In this document: piece after piece, positions 1 through 7,619 of the stretch
Layout: each line of letters begins with the position of its first letter
How positions within the stretch are numbered: the stretch's first letter is position 1
Assembly: GCA_022448995.1 (NCBI GenBank)
Contig: JAKVCT010000025.1
Span: 1 to 34,161, forward strand
Reading direction: 5' to 3'
DNA: 34,161 nucleotides
From: Saprospiraceae bacterium
GTDB taxonomy: Bacteria; Bacteroidota; Bacteroidia; Chitinophagales; Saprospiraceae
Notes under the pieces: model-generated
Database searches by the model: none
Told to the model about the DNA's origin: nothing
What the model saw: only the letters and a program-made list of their open reading frames with translations
Made by a program: the position numbers and the translations under genes

Positions 1-438
1 ACAAACGCGCTGTTTCTAACAGACAAAAATGGTTTACCCATTGCTATTTCTGATCCAATTGCTGGAAATCATAATGATCTTTTTGATATTGAAAAACGCT
101 TCCAAAAAATGTTGGATGATCTTAGGGCTAGTCAGATTAACGTTAGAGATTTATTTATGAATGCTGATGCTGGATTTGACAGTGCTACCTTTAGAAAAGT
201 TTGTGAAGCCAATTCTATTCATGCAAATATTGACTTTAATAAACGAAATTCTAAAACAACTGATAATCAAGCACTTTTTGATAAAAAATTATATAAAGAA
301 CGTTTTTCTGTTGAACGTACAAATGCTTGGATTGATGCTTTTAAAATTTTATTAGTTCGATTTGAGACTAAGGCTCATACTTGGTTAAGTTTGCATTATT
401 TAGCATTTATAGTCATGTTCACCAGAAAGTATTTTTAA
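1..438 (+). CDS. IS5-like DDE transposase, C-terminal part (5' end outside window)
   Basis: The frame is open from base 1 and stops at 436-438, giving about 145 C-terminal residues. Two of the three DDE catalytic positions are readable: an Asp in the NADAGFDS segment (around residues 55-62 of the visible part), and the Glu of the YKERFSVERTNAW block (around residues 98-110), followed by the R-F-E helix typical of IS5-family transposases. The first Asp must lie left of the window. The start is off the edge, so it cannot be said whether the gene is intact in the genome. The stop codon lies inside a sequence (431-446) that matches, on the opposite strand, the end motif found at 33964-33979. The gene therefore probably runs into its own right terminal repeat, as is common in this family. 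IS5 assignment is from motif spacing; the exact subgroup is uncertain. Confidence 0.8.
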   Translation, partial: TNALFLTDKNGLPIAISDPIAGNHNDLFDIEKRFQKMLDDLRASQINVRDLFMNADAGFDSATFRKVCEANSIHANIDFNKRNSKTTDNQALFDKKLYKERFSVERTNAWIDAFKILLVRFETKAHTWLSLHYLAFIVMFTRKYF

Positions 439-446
439 ACAACTTC
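431..446 (-). mobile_element. Probable right terminal repeat of the IS5-like element
   Basis: Read on the minus strand this 16-mer is gaagttgtttaaaaat, identical to 33964-33979. It overlaps the transposase stop codon. The left end of the element is outside the window, so it cannot be paired here and no target duplication can be tested. Confidence 0.45.
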
Positions 447-476
447 TATTTAAATTTATCTCTTTCATAATCTTTT

Positions 477-1796
477 TTATAATAAATTAGAAATCAAATC
501 CTGTATTTCATTTTGTAGTTTTGTGTGATATTCCCCGGTACTTGGCCCATAATATCCCGTGTGAATTTCCTGAACTTTTCCAGAACGATCAATGAATAAG
601 GTAGTTGGATACGACATAATGTGTTCTAAGGCAGGAAGTACCTTTGCAGCTTCTTTTTTGTTGGATTTCCCACCGAAAACCATTTCATATTCTACTCCTA
701 AGTCAGCTTTTAAGCGTTGAATATTTTTCTGGAATAGCTCCTTATCATCTCTAGGTTCAAAATCGATTCCGATGATTTCTAAACCTTGATCCTTGTACGT
801 TTCGTATAATTTAACAAGGTCTCTAGTTTCATCCATACAATTGGGACACCATGTCCCTAGAATTTGTACAATTACAACCTTATCCTTATAACGTTCGTCA
901 CTCAAGCTAATCATTTCTCCTTGCTCATTGGGTAAGGAAAAATTAAATTTACTAGCTTGAAGCTTAGTTAGTGTTTTCATGTCTGTGAGCTCAAAATCAT
1001 CATCTTGGCTAGCCTCCCATTTCTCATACCAATGTGAGCCAGACCAAAACTCTCCAATGATTTTCCCTTCTGCACCAAACTTGCCTTTGAATAAGAAAGC
1101 ATGTGCCCCATCAAAAGCAGATAAAGCTAAGCTATTACCATCAAAAAAGCCTTCTAAATAACGGTAGTCTCCTGTTTCAGTTAAGAAAGTTCCTTTCAAA
1201 TTTCCATTTCTCCTTCCTCTTCTCTGCTCAAATATTGCCAAAGCAGGATAAGCATCTTCTGTACCTGGACTAAAGGTGGTTTTCCAGTTGCCTGAAATAT
1301 CATTAGCAGTGTTATTAGGCTCACTAACAAAACGTCTTGAAGTTTTATCACGATAAGCCTTGAATGGGATTTTATAATTATTCCCTTTATTGTAATTGTA
1401 CCAATATCCTTCTATAGTTGTTTCTGTCATTTTCCCAATAAGTTGGGAACCAAAAACAGGCAAGGTTATAGTTACAGAATCATTTTTAACTACGATATCA
1501 CGTACTTCTATTCTCTCGTCTCCATTACGAATCATAAATACATAGCTAAAAGTATCCTTCCGGGTACTTAGGTACTCATATTTTACTGTAAAAGTAAACG
1601 GTAAATTATTATTGATATTGGTAGAATCAATGTATAAGAATCCACACCACCCCCCACGCTGAAAATAGGTAATACTTTCTTTTTCTTCTTCTGTATTGGT
1701 ATTCATAGGATCATCGATATCTTGTTGTGCTGGAGGGCAAGCTGTAAAAATGACTGCCAAAGCAATTAAAGCACTAATTAGTGAAAGTTTGTACAT
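477..1796 (-). CDS. TlpA-like thioredoxin-fold lipoprotein
   Basis: The protein has 439 residues. A hydrophobic N-terminus ends in the lipobox FTAC, with Cys20 the probable lipidation site, so it should be anchored facing the periplasm or cell surface. Residues about 40-260 form one or two beta-rich segments that I do not recognise. Residues about 283-439 are a redoxin/TlpA domain with the active-site motif WCPNC (316-320) and the cis-proline segment SYPTTLFI (395-402). The family reduces or isomerises disulfides in the envelope, and in Bacteroidota such domains are often joined to an N-terminal substrate-side domain, as here. The ATG start gives a complete signal sequence. It stands alone, ending 38 bp from the transposase stop with opposite polarity. 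The specific substrate is unknown. Confidence 0.85.
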   Translation of the reverse strand: MYKLSLISALIALAVIFTACPPAQQDIDDPMNTNTEEEKESITYFQRGGWCGFLYIDSTNINNNLPFTFTVKYEYLSTRKDTFSYVFMIRNGDERIEVRDIVVKNDSVTITLPVFGSQLIGKMTETTIEGYWYNYNKGNNYKIPFKAYRDKTSRRFVSEPNNTANDISGNWKTTFSPGTEDAYPALAIFEQRRGRRNGNLKGTFLTETGDYRYLEGFFDGNSLALSAFDGAHAFLFKGKFGAEGKIIGEFWSGSHWYEKWEASQDDDFELTDMKTLTKLQASKFNFSLPNEQGEMISLSDERYKDKVVIVQILGTWCPNCMDETRDLVKLYETYKDQGLEIIGIDFEPRDDKELFQKNIQRLKADLGVEYEMVFGGKSNKKEAAKVLPALEHIMSYPTTLFIDRSGKVQEIHTGYYGPSTGEYHTKLQNEIQDLISNLL

Positions 1797-2244
1797 AAAA
1801 TTTAGATATTCACGCAGTATATTAAAGATTATTTGAGTATTTTTTTGTAGTAAGAAATTAACATAAAGGTAATTTATTGCCTAAAAAACTACTTGAATAA
1901 GCTTTATTATCCTCTCAAGAAAATTATTTGAGAACAGATGATACATAGATCAAGAAATACTTGAAAGTCAACATCAAGTTTCTGTTAGATTTTGTATTGG
2001 AATTGTGCGAACGCAAGAAAAGTTACAAGCACAATACAATGATTCTTATCAAGAACTCTTTGTTTTTAGAAAAAAAACAACTTAGACATGCACTTACACA
2101 CAGTTTGATTCCCCTAATTTACTTAGATCACACATCTTGGGTTACATTATCTTGCTGGGTCTTTCATCTAGTACCAAAGCATAAAACCGAATTATAAGTT
2201 TTCTCTTCCTTTGTTCCTATCTTGCCACCAAATAAACCATTGAT
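1797..2244. other. Intergenic stretch without a convincing gene
   Basis: This is 448 bp of AT-rich DNA between the TlpA-like lipoprotein start and the end of the next minus-strand gene. A 78-codon plus-strand frame (1961-2197) starts with TTG and has no recognisable protein character. A stretch at 1963-1982 (gaaagtcaacatcaagtttc) faintly resembles segments near 2737 and 3845, both in other intergenic regions. No hairpin with a T-run was found. Confidence 0.5.
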
Positions 2245-2661
2245 CTAAACGAACTTACTCATAGTAACTACATTCTCCTGATTGATTCTTTCATACTGAT
2301 ATGTATCCATAAGATTCTTTACTAAATAAATACCTAATCCTCCTATTGTACGTTCCTCCAAAGGAACAGAAAAATCAGGTGGAGTAACGTGGAATGGATT
2401 AAATGGTAAGCCCTTATCTCTAATTTGAATATTTAAACGTCCATCATCATATCCAAAATCTACATATATAGGGTGAGCACCTTCCTCCTCATAACTATAT
2501 TTAATAATATTGGAGAGTAACTCATCAAATACAACATTTACTTTGATGATTACTTTGGGATCAATCGAATCAGTCTGACAATGTGCAGTAAACTGATCTG
2601 CTACATATTCTATGGATGAGATTTCGTTAGTGACAATTATTTCTTTTGAATAAGTAATCAT
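2245..2661 (-). CDS. RsbW-like anti-sigma/serine kinase ATPase domain protein
   Basis: The protein has 138 residues and consists of one GHKL-type (HATPase_c_2) domain with no signal or membrane segment. The N box is visible as DELLSNIIKY (46-55, Glu47 and Asn51), the G1 box as RDKG (81-84) and the G2 box as GGLGIYLVKN (107-116). This is the layout of SpoIIAB/RsbW-type regulators, which bind ATP, phosphorylate a STAS antagonist and/or sequester a sigma factor or other target. No STAS or PP2C partner gene is adjacent, so its partner must be encoded elsewhere. The upstream gene is 229 bp away across a miniature inverted-repeat element, so operon membership is doubtful. The fold is secure; the biological target is unknown. 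Confidence 0.85.
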   Translation of the reverse strand: MITYSKEIIVTNEISSIEYVADQFTAHCQTDSIDPKVIIKVNVVFDELLSNIIKYSYEEEGAHPIYVDFGYDDGRLNIQIRDKGLPFNPFHVTPPDFSVPLEERTIGGLGIYLVKNLMDTYQYERINQENVVTMSKFV

Positions 2662-2692
2662 AGTTAGATAAGATTAGGGGGAAAACATAGAA

Positions 2693-2805
2693 ATTGTTTA
2701 AGAATAGATGCTAGATCAACTGATAAATTACTAAAAGTCAAGGCCAAGTTCATTCATTGGCTTTCAATAATTTGTGTAATGACTAATTAGCTATTTCTAA
2801 ACAAT
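2693..2805. mobile_element. Miniature inverted-repeat element (about 113 bp)
   Basis: The left end attgtttaagaatag (2693-2707) pairs with the right end, which on the minus strand reads attgtttagaaatag (2791-2805), 13 of 15 positions. The ends resemble those of the elements at 4223-4275 and 5852-5919 and the transposase-gene end at 431-446. There is no open frame inside. A target duplication could not be defined with confidence. Confidence 0.5.
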
Positions 2806-2890
2806 CTTGTGCCCAAAATTAGTAAAATATTCAAGCTATTACAATTTTTTGAGCTCTAATCTTATCTCGAATAATGCTTTTTAATATGAA

Positions 2891-3769
2891 TTAATTACTT
2901 AAAGCATTTTCTATAAACTTAATCAAGAACAGCAAGAGAATAACGCCTCCACCTACAAGCACCCAAGTTGGAATTTGGGTAGTAATTTTGTGTTGTTTTA
3001 ATAATTGCTCCAGAGCTTGGCGCAAAGATTGGTCTAGCTTCAGCTTTAAACCTTGGCGCAAAACTGCTTCTGCTCCATCATCTCGACCATGATTATTATT
3101 TAATACTACAGCTAAAGAATGGATCTCACTCGCAATATTGTTACGCATTTCTGCAAAATACTCAGGAAGTAGATTATACAATTCTATTGTCTTGTCAGGT
3201 AGATGTGACAGGATTTCTCGCTCTGACATATAATGCAAGGATTGTTGCTGTTTCAGCTCAACTAAATTACTAATTGTTTCGCTAATATGCTCACTTACAG
3301 AATTGTAATAGATAGCTGCATATTCTGTTTGTTTGGGGGGTGGAGCCGCCAGCAAAGTTGTCAACTCTTTTTTGTCTTGCACCTTGATGGCTTGTAATAA
3401 GGCATTGCTATATTGATCTGCAAAATAAGGAAATACAAATTTTGCAAATTCAATATCTTGGTTCCATAGATCATGTTTCTCCTCATGATTACCAAAGTAA
3501 TTTAAATGACCATATTCCAAAAAACTATACAAGAATGGTATCTCTAAAACTTTGCGATGAAAGGCTCTTGTTCTATCGTCTAACCAATCTGCTAAAACTG
3601 CTTCCGCTTGCCATTTTTTCATCTTATTACCTCTAATATAAACCGTATCCTCCCTCTCATAAGCACTCAGTTGAGTGGTTACTTCAGTATGCAAACGCAG
3701 CACTGTAGCAGGGTCGACTGTATTTTGGTAGGATATGTCAAAAATTCGAAATGGATTGAGATATTGCAT
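2891..3769 (-). CDS. Unrecognised protein with C-terminal membrane anchor
   Basis: The protein has 292 residues. I do not recognise a family. The N-terminus (about 1-60) has a short helical, J-domain-like rhythm but no HPD motif, so a DnaJ assignment is not justified. The middle (60-260) is mostly alpha-helical and charged. Residues about 267-284 form a single hydrophobic helix (VLVGGGVILLLFLIKF) followed by only eight residues, which suggests a tail-anchored inner-membrane protein with a large cytoplasmic part; there is no signal peptide. It is on the same strand as the RsbW-like gene, but the gap of 229 bp holds a miniature element. It has long flanking non-coding DNA on its 5' side. Function unknown. 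Confidence 0.6.
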   Translation of the reverse strand: MQYLNPFRIFDISYQNTVDPATVLRLHTEVTTQLSAYEREDTVYIRGNKMKKWQAEAVLADWLDDRTRAFHRKVLEIPFLYSFLEYGHLNYFGNHEEKHDLWNQDIEFAKFVFPYFADQYSNALLQAIKVQDKKELTTLLAAPPPKQTEYAAIYYNSVSEHISETISNLVELKQQQSLHYMSEREILSHLPDKTIELYNLLPEYFAEMRNNIASEIHSLAVVLNNNHGRDDGAEAVLRQGLKLKLDQSLRQALEQLLKQHKITTQIPTWVLVGGGVILLLFLIKFIENALSN

Positions 3770-4178
3770 ATAGTCACTTTTTTGTGTAAGATATCGTGTT
3801 GAAGTTGATTAGAGCTCATATAAAAACGGCTGACTAGCTCTTAAAATTCAAGGCAAAGTTCAGTCTTTTAACCTAGCAATAAAGGCAAGGATTTAACGAA
3901 AACACTAACAAAAGGATTCGATTAAAAAAAATCGAAACTTATATTACAGAGCATTTAATCTAGTAGTTATTGTTCGGATTATTCAAACATTTATTTGTCA
4001 AGAACCTATCGACAAACTGTTATTGTTCTAGAACGCAAATAGAATCCCTACAGTTTCGTCAGAAGACATTTATTATTTTATGAAATTGATTCCCTCAATC
4101 GCAAGTATACTACAAAATATACACTTTTAGATTAGATATTCCAATAAGTTTGTCCACAAAATATTAGGTATAAATACA

Positions 4179-4215
4179 AAAAACTGCGCACACCATAATG
4201 GTATGAGCAGTTTTT
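4179..4215 (-). terminator. Hairpin terminator, possibly bidirectional
   Basis: aaaaactgc (4179-4187) pairs with gcagttttt (4207-4215), with an inner accat/atggt stem. A-run on one side and T-run on the other give terminator character in both directions. It lies about 170 bp beyond the stop of the LVIVD gene on its 3' side. Confidence 0.55.
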
Positions 4216-4222
4216 ACTAAAT

Positions 4223-4275
4223 AGTTATTTAAAAATCGTCTAAATTTTTGTATTAAATCTGATTCTTAAACAACT
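4223..4275. mobile_element. Miniature inverted-repeat element (about 53 bp)
   Basis: The left end agttatttaaaaatc (4223-4237) matches the right end read on the minus strand, agttgtttaagaatc (4261-4275), at 13 of 15 positions. The 25 bases 4250-4274 (minus strand) agree with 5851-5875 at 22 positions and with 33967-33991 at 21. This marks a repeat family rather than a chance palindrome. Confidence 0.5.
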
Positions 4276-4388
4276 TTTGATAGAAGCCTTTTGTCTCTTG
4301 AACATCTCTCAAGTACCCAATACATGATTTTCTAAGTATTTATACAGCGCATTGAATAAATGTCCAAAAGTAACAATGAGACAAGTTC

Positions 4389-5579
4389 TTAGCTATTTTT
4401 CACTTTGATTGTACTCAATACCTTCATATCAGCAACATTCGTACGATCATACTGTACTAGACCATCTTTTCCAACTACGATCAATGACTTTTCTGTAGGA
4501 ATTACATCAAAAGTACTGATATCGTGATCCTTGAAGATTAAGTTTCCAGTCACATTAGATTTATCATAAATATCATAAACTTTCAAGCCTTGTTTACCAT
4601 CACACAAGTACAATAGACCTTGCTCTACAGCCAATCCATGAGGATTAAACATTTCATAAGCTTTTACTAATTTAGGCTCAGTAATATTTTCGATATCTAC
4701 CACTAATAATTCATTAGCCGCTCCACCACAAGGTGTGCCATTACGCAAAGTAACATAAGCATGAGTTCCATCAGCAACTACAGGGTCACAAGCTACAGCA
4801 TGCTCAAACTGACTTAGTTTTTCAGGGTTAGTTGGATCTGTATTGTCATATACATACATACCTTGAGTACCACCAATAAATAACTTATCTCCATAAGGGT
4901 AAATGGTTTCTACTTCAAATCCAATTGCTATTGTCTTCACCAACTTTGGTTGATACAAACGCTTAATGTCAAATACCTTTAGTTCGTTTCCATCAATAGC
5001 GTACATATAGTCTCCTACAACAGCAAAACGAGACATAGAACCACCAACACCAGGGCCGTTATTTCCACCCCCACTAGGACCACTATGCCCTACTGCACGA
5101 AAACCAACTCCCATTCCATACATATCATCAGGTTTCTCCCCATTGAACGCTACAAATTGGCCATCATTATTCTTGTATTTAGTAAACGCATTTTCTACAC
5201 GGTTAATTTCTCCCGTATTCACGTTAATCGTTACCATATCTGCATAGTTGTCTGCAAATAGTACATCATCTTTCATAACCACATCCACATTACCTGGAAT
5301 GTTTACAAAAGCAACTGTTTTAGGGTCGGATGGATTTGCATTATTAATCACATGAATACCTTTGAATTGTTCATTCACTAAGATATAATCCCCTTTCGTA
5401 TAGATTTTACCAGTTTGCTCTAGTTCCTTTGGCTGATCTATTGAGATAGCTTCGGTACGAAGTTCTGCTGTAGATTTGTAACTTGCTTTCTCTTGATTTA
5501 ATTGAGTACTGCTAGAACTATCACAGCTGGCGAAAAGTGCTCCTGTAAATAAAGCACTATACATAAGTATTTTTTTCAT
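4389..5579 (-). CDS. LVIVD-repeat beta-propeller lipoprotein
   Basis: The protein has 396 residues. The N-terminus ends in lipobox FASC with Cys19 as the predicted lipidated residue, followed by a Ser/Thr-rich spacer. From about residue 55 on there are repeated blades of the form 'v.gdylyv....gl.vidi.dp..P..v', for example at 68-95, 185-215, 225-256 and 305-345. This is the LVIVD pattern of bacterial surface beta-propellers. A glycine-rich loop (about 165-182) interrupts the propeller. The molecular role of LVIVD proteins is poorly known; many are surface exposed and proposed to bind proteins or sugars. The gene is monocistronic, with a terminator-like hairpin downstream and a 504-bp region upstream. 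Confidence 0.85.
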   Translation of the reverse strand: MKKILMYSALFTGALFASCDSSSSTQLNQEKASYKSTAELRTEAISIDQPKELEQTGKIYTKGDYILVNEQFKGIHVINNANPSDPKTVAFVNIPGNVDVVMKDDVLFADNYADMVTINVNTGEINRVENAFTKYKNNDGQFVAFNGEKPDDMYGMGVGFRAVGHSGPSGGGNNGPGVGGSMSRFAVVGDYMYAIDGNELKVFDIKRLYQPKLVKTIAIGFEVETIYPYGDKLFIGGTQGMYVYDNTDPTNPEKLSQFEHAVACDPVVADGTHAYVTLRNGTPCGGAANELLVVDIENITEPKLVKAYEMFNPHGLAVEQGLLYLCDGKQGLKVYDIYDKSNVTGNLIFKDHDISTFDVIPTEKSLIVVGKDGLVQYDRTNVADMKVLSTIKVKNS

Positions 5580-6083
5580 TGGTTGGTGTTTGTGTTTTAG
5601 TTGTTAATTTTGAAAAACTAACCTAAATTAGTAAATTATCTTCATTTTGGCGAATTCTTCTATCTTAATGTTTAGTTAATTAACTACTTAATCAATAAAC
5701 AGAATTAAAATAGAACTGCTTATTTTTCAGATTGAATAAAACTTATTCATTATCAAAAAGTTTCCTATTGGTAACATTTTAACACTATTCCTACATTAAT
5801 TTATTATAAATTGATGGATTCTGTCCAAAAGTTAGATTTTTATCAATGACGTTGTTTAAGAATTAAATCTAATACGGCAACTTAGAGGAATTTGATGCAG
5901 TAAAGTAATTTTTAAACAAAAAATAACATCTTCAAATCTCGAATCATTTAGACAATACAATAGCATGGATGTAATAATAAGTTTATTAGGTGTATAAAAG
6001 TTTCTTTTTTTTCAGAAAAAAATGAAAAACATATTATACCTTTATTTATTCTACATTCTATAAAGCAATAACACATTCATTAG
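5580..6083. other. Divergent intergenic region
   Basis: This is 504 bp between the divergent LVIVD and PI-PLC-like genes, AT-rich and without a plausible reading frame. It contains the small inverted-repeat element at 5852-5919. A possible -7 element for the plus-strand gene is TACCTTTA (6037-6044), but it has no convincing -33 partner. Confidence 0.5.
5852..5919. mobile_element. Miniature inverted-repeat element (about 68 bp)
   Basis: The left end ttgtttaagaatta (5852-5865) pairs with the right end, on the minus strand ttgtttaaaaatta (5906-5919), 13 of 14. The end sequence matches the family seen at 4223-4275 and 33964-33991. No coding capacity and no clear target duplication. Confidence 0.5.
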
Positions 6084-7271
6084 ATGAAGCATATATACTA
6101 TCTACTCCTTACGACATTGATCCTTAGCTCCTTCTCAATTTCATGCAATCGAAAAAAATGTGGTGATGATGCTCCAAGTATCAAGATTAATGAAATACAG
6201 ACAATAGGAAGTCATAATAGTTATCGAATTCGCACCTATCAGCCCTTGTTTGACTATGTTTTAGGATTAGCTCAAACAGGTCTTATTCCCGCTAGTTATA
6301 ACCCAAACGAATGGGACTATGACCATGTAACCATAGACGAACAACTTGCAACATATAATGTTAGAAGTCTAGAATTAGATATCTTTCATGACCCACAAGG
6401 TGGACGCTTCTACAATCATCAAGCTAAAGCTTTTTTGGATCCACCAGAAGCTACAGAAGGTGATCCTGCCTTACTAGAACCAGGTATCAAGATCATTCAT
6501 ATCCCTGACGCAGATTATCTAACTCACAATATTTCTTTGGTGGATGCTTTACAGACAGTGAAAACTTGGTCAGATGCCAATCCGAATCATATCCCTGTGA
6601 CGATCATGTTAGAGCTCAAGAGACAAACTATTGGAGATGAACTACCAGGACTAGGCTTTGCTACAGCCTTACCTTTTAGTACTTCAGCTTTAGATTCCTT
6701 AGATATGGAGATAAAGTCAGTTTTTGGAGATAAGCTAAGTAATGTCATTGTACCTGATGAAATTCGCGATGATTACAGCAACCTGAATGAAGCTATAAAA
6801 GCAGGGAATTGGCCGAGTTTATATAAATCTAGAGGAAAAGTAATGTTTGTGCTAATGGCATCTGAAGAATACAAACAAAATTACTTGGAGGGTCATCCTT
6901 CTTTGGAAAATCGAGTATGTTTTGTTTTTGGAGATCCCGATGATCCAGAAACAGCATTTATTATACTCAACGATGCTATTGGTAGCCAAACAGAAATTCA
7001 GACAAGAGTATCGGAAGGTTATATAGTCCGCACTAGAGCTGATGCAAACACCACCGAAGCACGCACAGGCGATTATACACGTATGAACGCTGCACTGAAT
7101 AGTGGTGCTCAGCTCATTTCTACCGACTATTACCGACCAGATCCTAGACAGGATACGAGTAGCGCTTGGACAGATTATGTAGTACAATTACCAGGTAATG
7201 TTCCTGCTCAGAATAATGTGATCAATGCACCCAATAAAAGTATTATTGATTATCCTTGTTTAGAAAATTGA
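6084..7271 (+). CDS. PI-PLC-like (calcium-dependent phosphoinositide phospholipase C type) lipoprotein
   Basis: The protein has 395 residues with a lipoprotein signal ending SISC (Cys21). The TIM-barrel catalytic layout of the PI-PLC X superfamily is visible: IGSHNSY with the first catalytic His at 44, RSLELDIF with metal-ligand candidates Glu97 and Asp99, HIPD with the second His at 139, and a TIMLELK strand near 173-179. The family cleaves phosphoinositides or related glycerophosphodiesters; the bacterial branch with Ca2+-binding residues (PI-PLC-C1 type) fits best. Lipidation places the enzyme on the periplasmic or outer face, so its substrate may be host, prey or environmental lipid. It is followed after 348 bp by the LRR-subtilase, with no shared promoter evident. 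The actual substrate is not known. Confidence 0.8.
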   Translation: MKHIYYLLLTTLILSSFSISCNRKKCGDDAPSIKINEIQTIGSHNSYRIRTYQPLFDYVLGLAQTGLIPASYNPNEWDYDHVTIDEQLATYNVRSLELDIFHDPQGGRFYNHQAKAFLDPPEATEGDPALLEPGIKIIHIPDADYLTHNISLVDALQTVKTWSDANPNHIPVTIMLELKRQTIGDELPGLGFATALPFSTSALDSLDMEIKSVFGDKLSNVIVPDEIRDDYSNLNEAIKAGNWPSLYKSRGKVMFVLMASEEYKQNYLEGHPSLENRVCFVFGDPDDPETAFIILNDAIGSQTEIQTRVSEGYIVRTRADANTTEARTGDYTRMNAALNSGAQLISTDYYRPDPRQDTSSAWTDYVVQLPGNVPAQNNVINAPNKSIIDYPCLEN

Positions 7272-7437
7272 TCCATTTAGGCTTGATTGAGTCTAAAACG
7301 GTCAAATTTTTGCGGCGTTAAATAATACGCCCATATACCCTTTTGAATCTACTAAAGATACGTAAGTAGATAGCCACAATTAATTTGTATTTAATTCAAT
7401 CAGCCTTTTTGCGCTGAACTTTGTTAAAAAGCCTCGT

Positions 7438-7452
7438 GATAGCTCTGCTATC
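7438..7452. repeat. Short triloop palindrome GATAGC-tct-GCTATC
   Basis: A perfect 6-bp stem with a three-base loop lies in the spacer between the PI-PLC-like gene and the LRR-subtilase. It belongs stylistically to the tiny hairpins at 20605-20700, 29335-29410 and 33788-34150. The rest of the 7272-7619 spacer has a weak ggcgt/acgcc inverted repeat at 7314-7331 and nothing else I can name. Confidence 0.5.
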
Positions 7453-7619
7453 CCTACGTTTTTCGCCTCATCCAGCATCAAAAATTCTTGTGAATTATTC
7501 TACAATTAATTATGTCCACCTACTTATCTTTTATTATATATAAACCCGAATACTTTCGCCCTAAAAGTATCCTAATTTTCATCATCTTTTTGTCTTTTCT
7601 TTCTTTAAAGAAATTAATT

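Larger units (their letters stand above)
3770..4388. other. Long intergenic region with terminator and miniature element
   Basis: This is 619 bp without a plausible gene. It holds the terminator-like hairpin at 4179-4215 and the small inverted-repeat element at 4223-4275. A segment near 3847-3861 (tcaaggcaaagttca) resembles 2738-2753 (tcaaggccaagttca). Otherwise I see nothing. Confidence 0.6.

Noticed and set aside
1961..2197. 78-codon plus-strand open frame
   Set aside because: TTG start, no ordered domain or signal features, AT-rich intergenic composition; most likely chance.
2891..3769. DnaJ/J-domain assignment for the N-terminus of the tail-anchored protein
   Set aside because: No HPD motif or convincing helix II/III pattern; the resemblance is only superficial.
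4250..5875. LVIVD gene as cargo of a transposon bounded by the 25-nt motif
   Set aside because: The two motif copies flanking the gene point outward and each pairs with its own nearby partner, so they are ends of separate small elements.
7512..7619. Upstream ATG extending the LRR-subtilase by 36 residues
   Set aside because: The ATG at 7620 gives a textbook signal peptide; the extension would place a second hydrophobic stretch before it.
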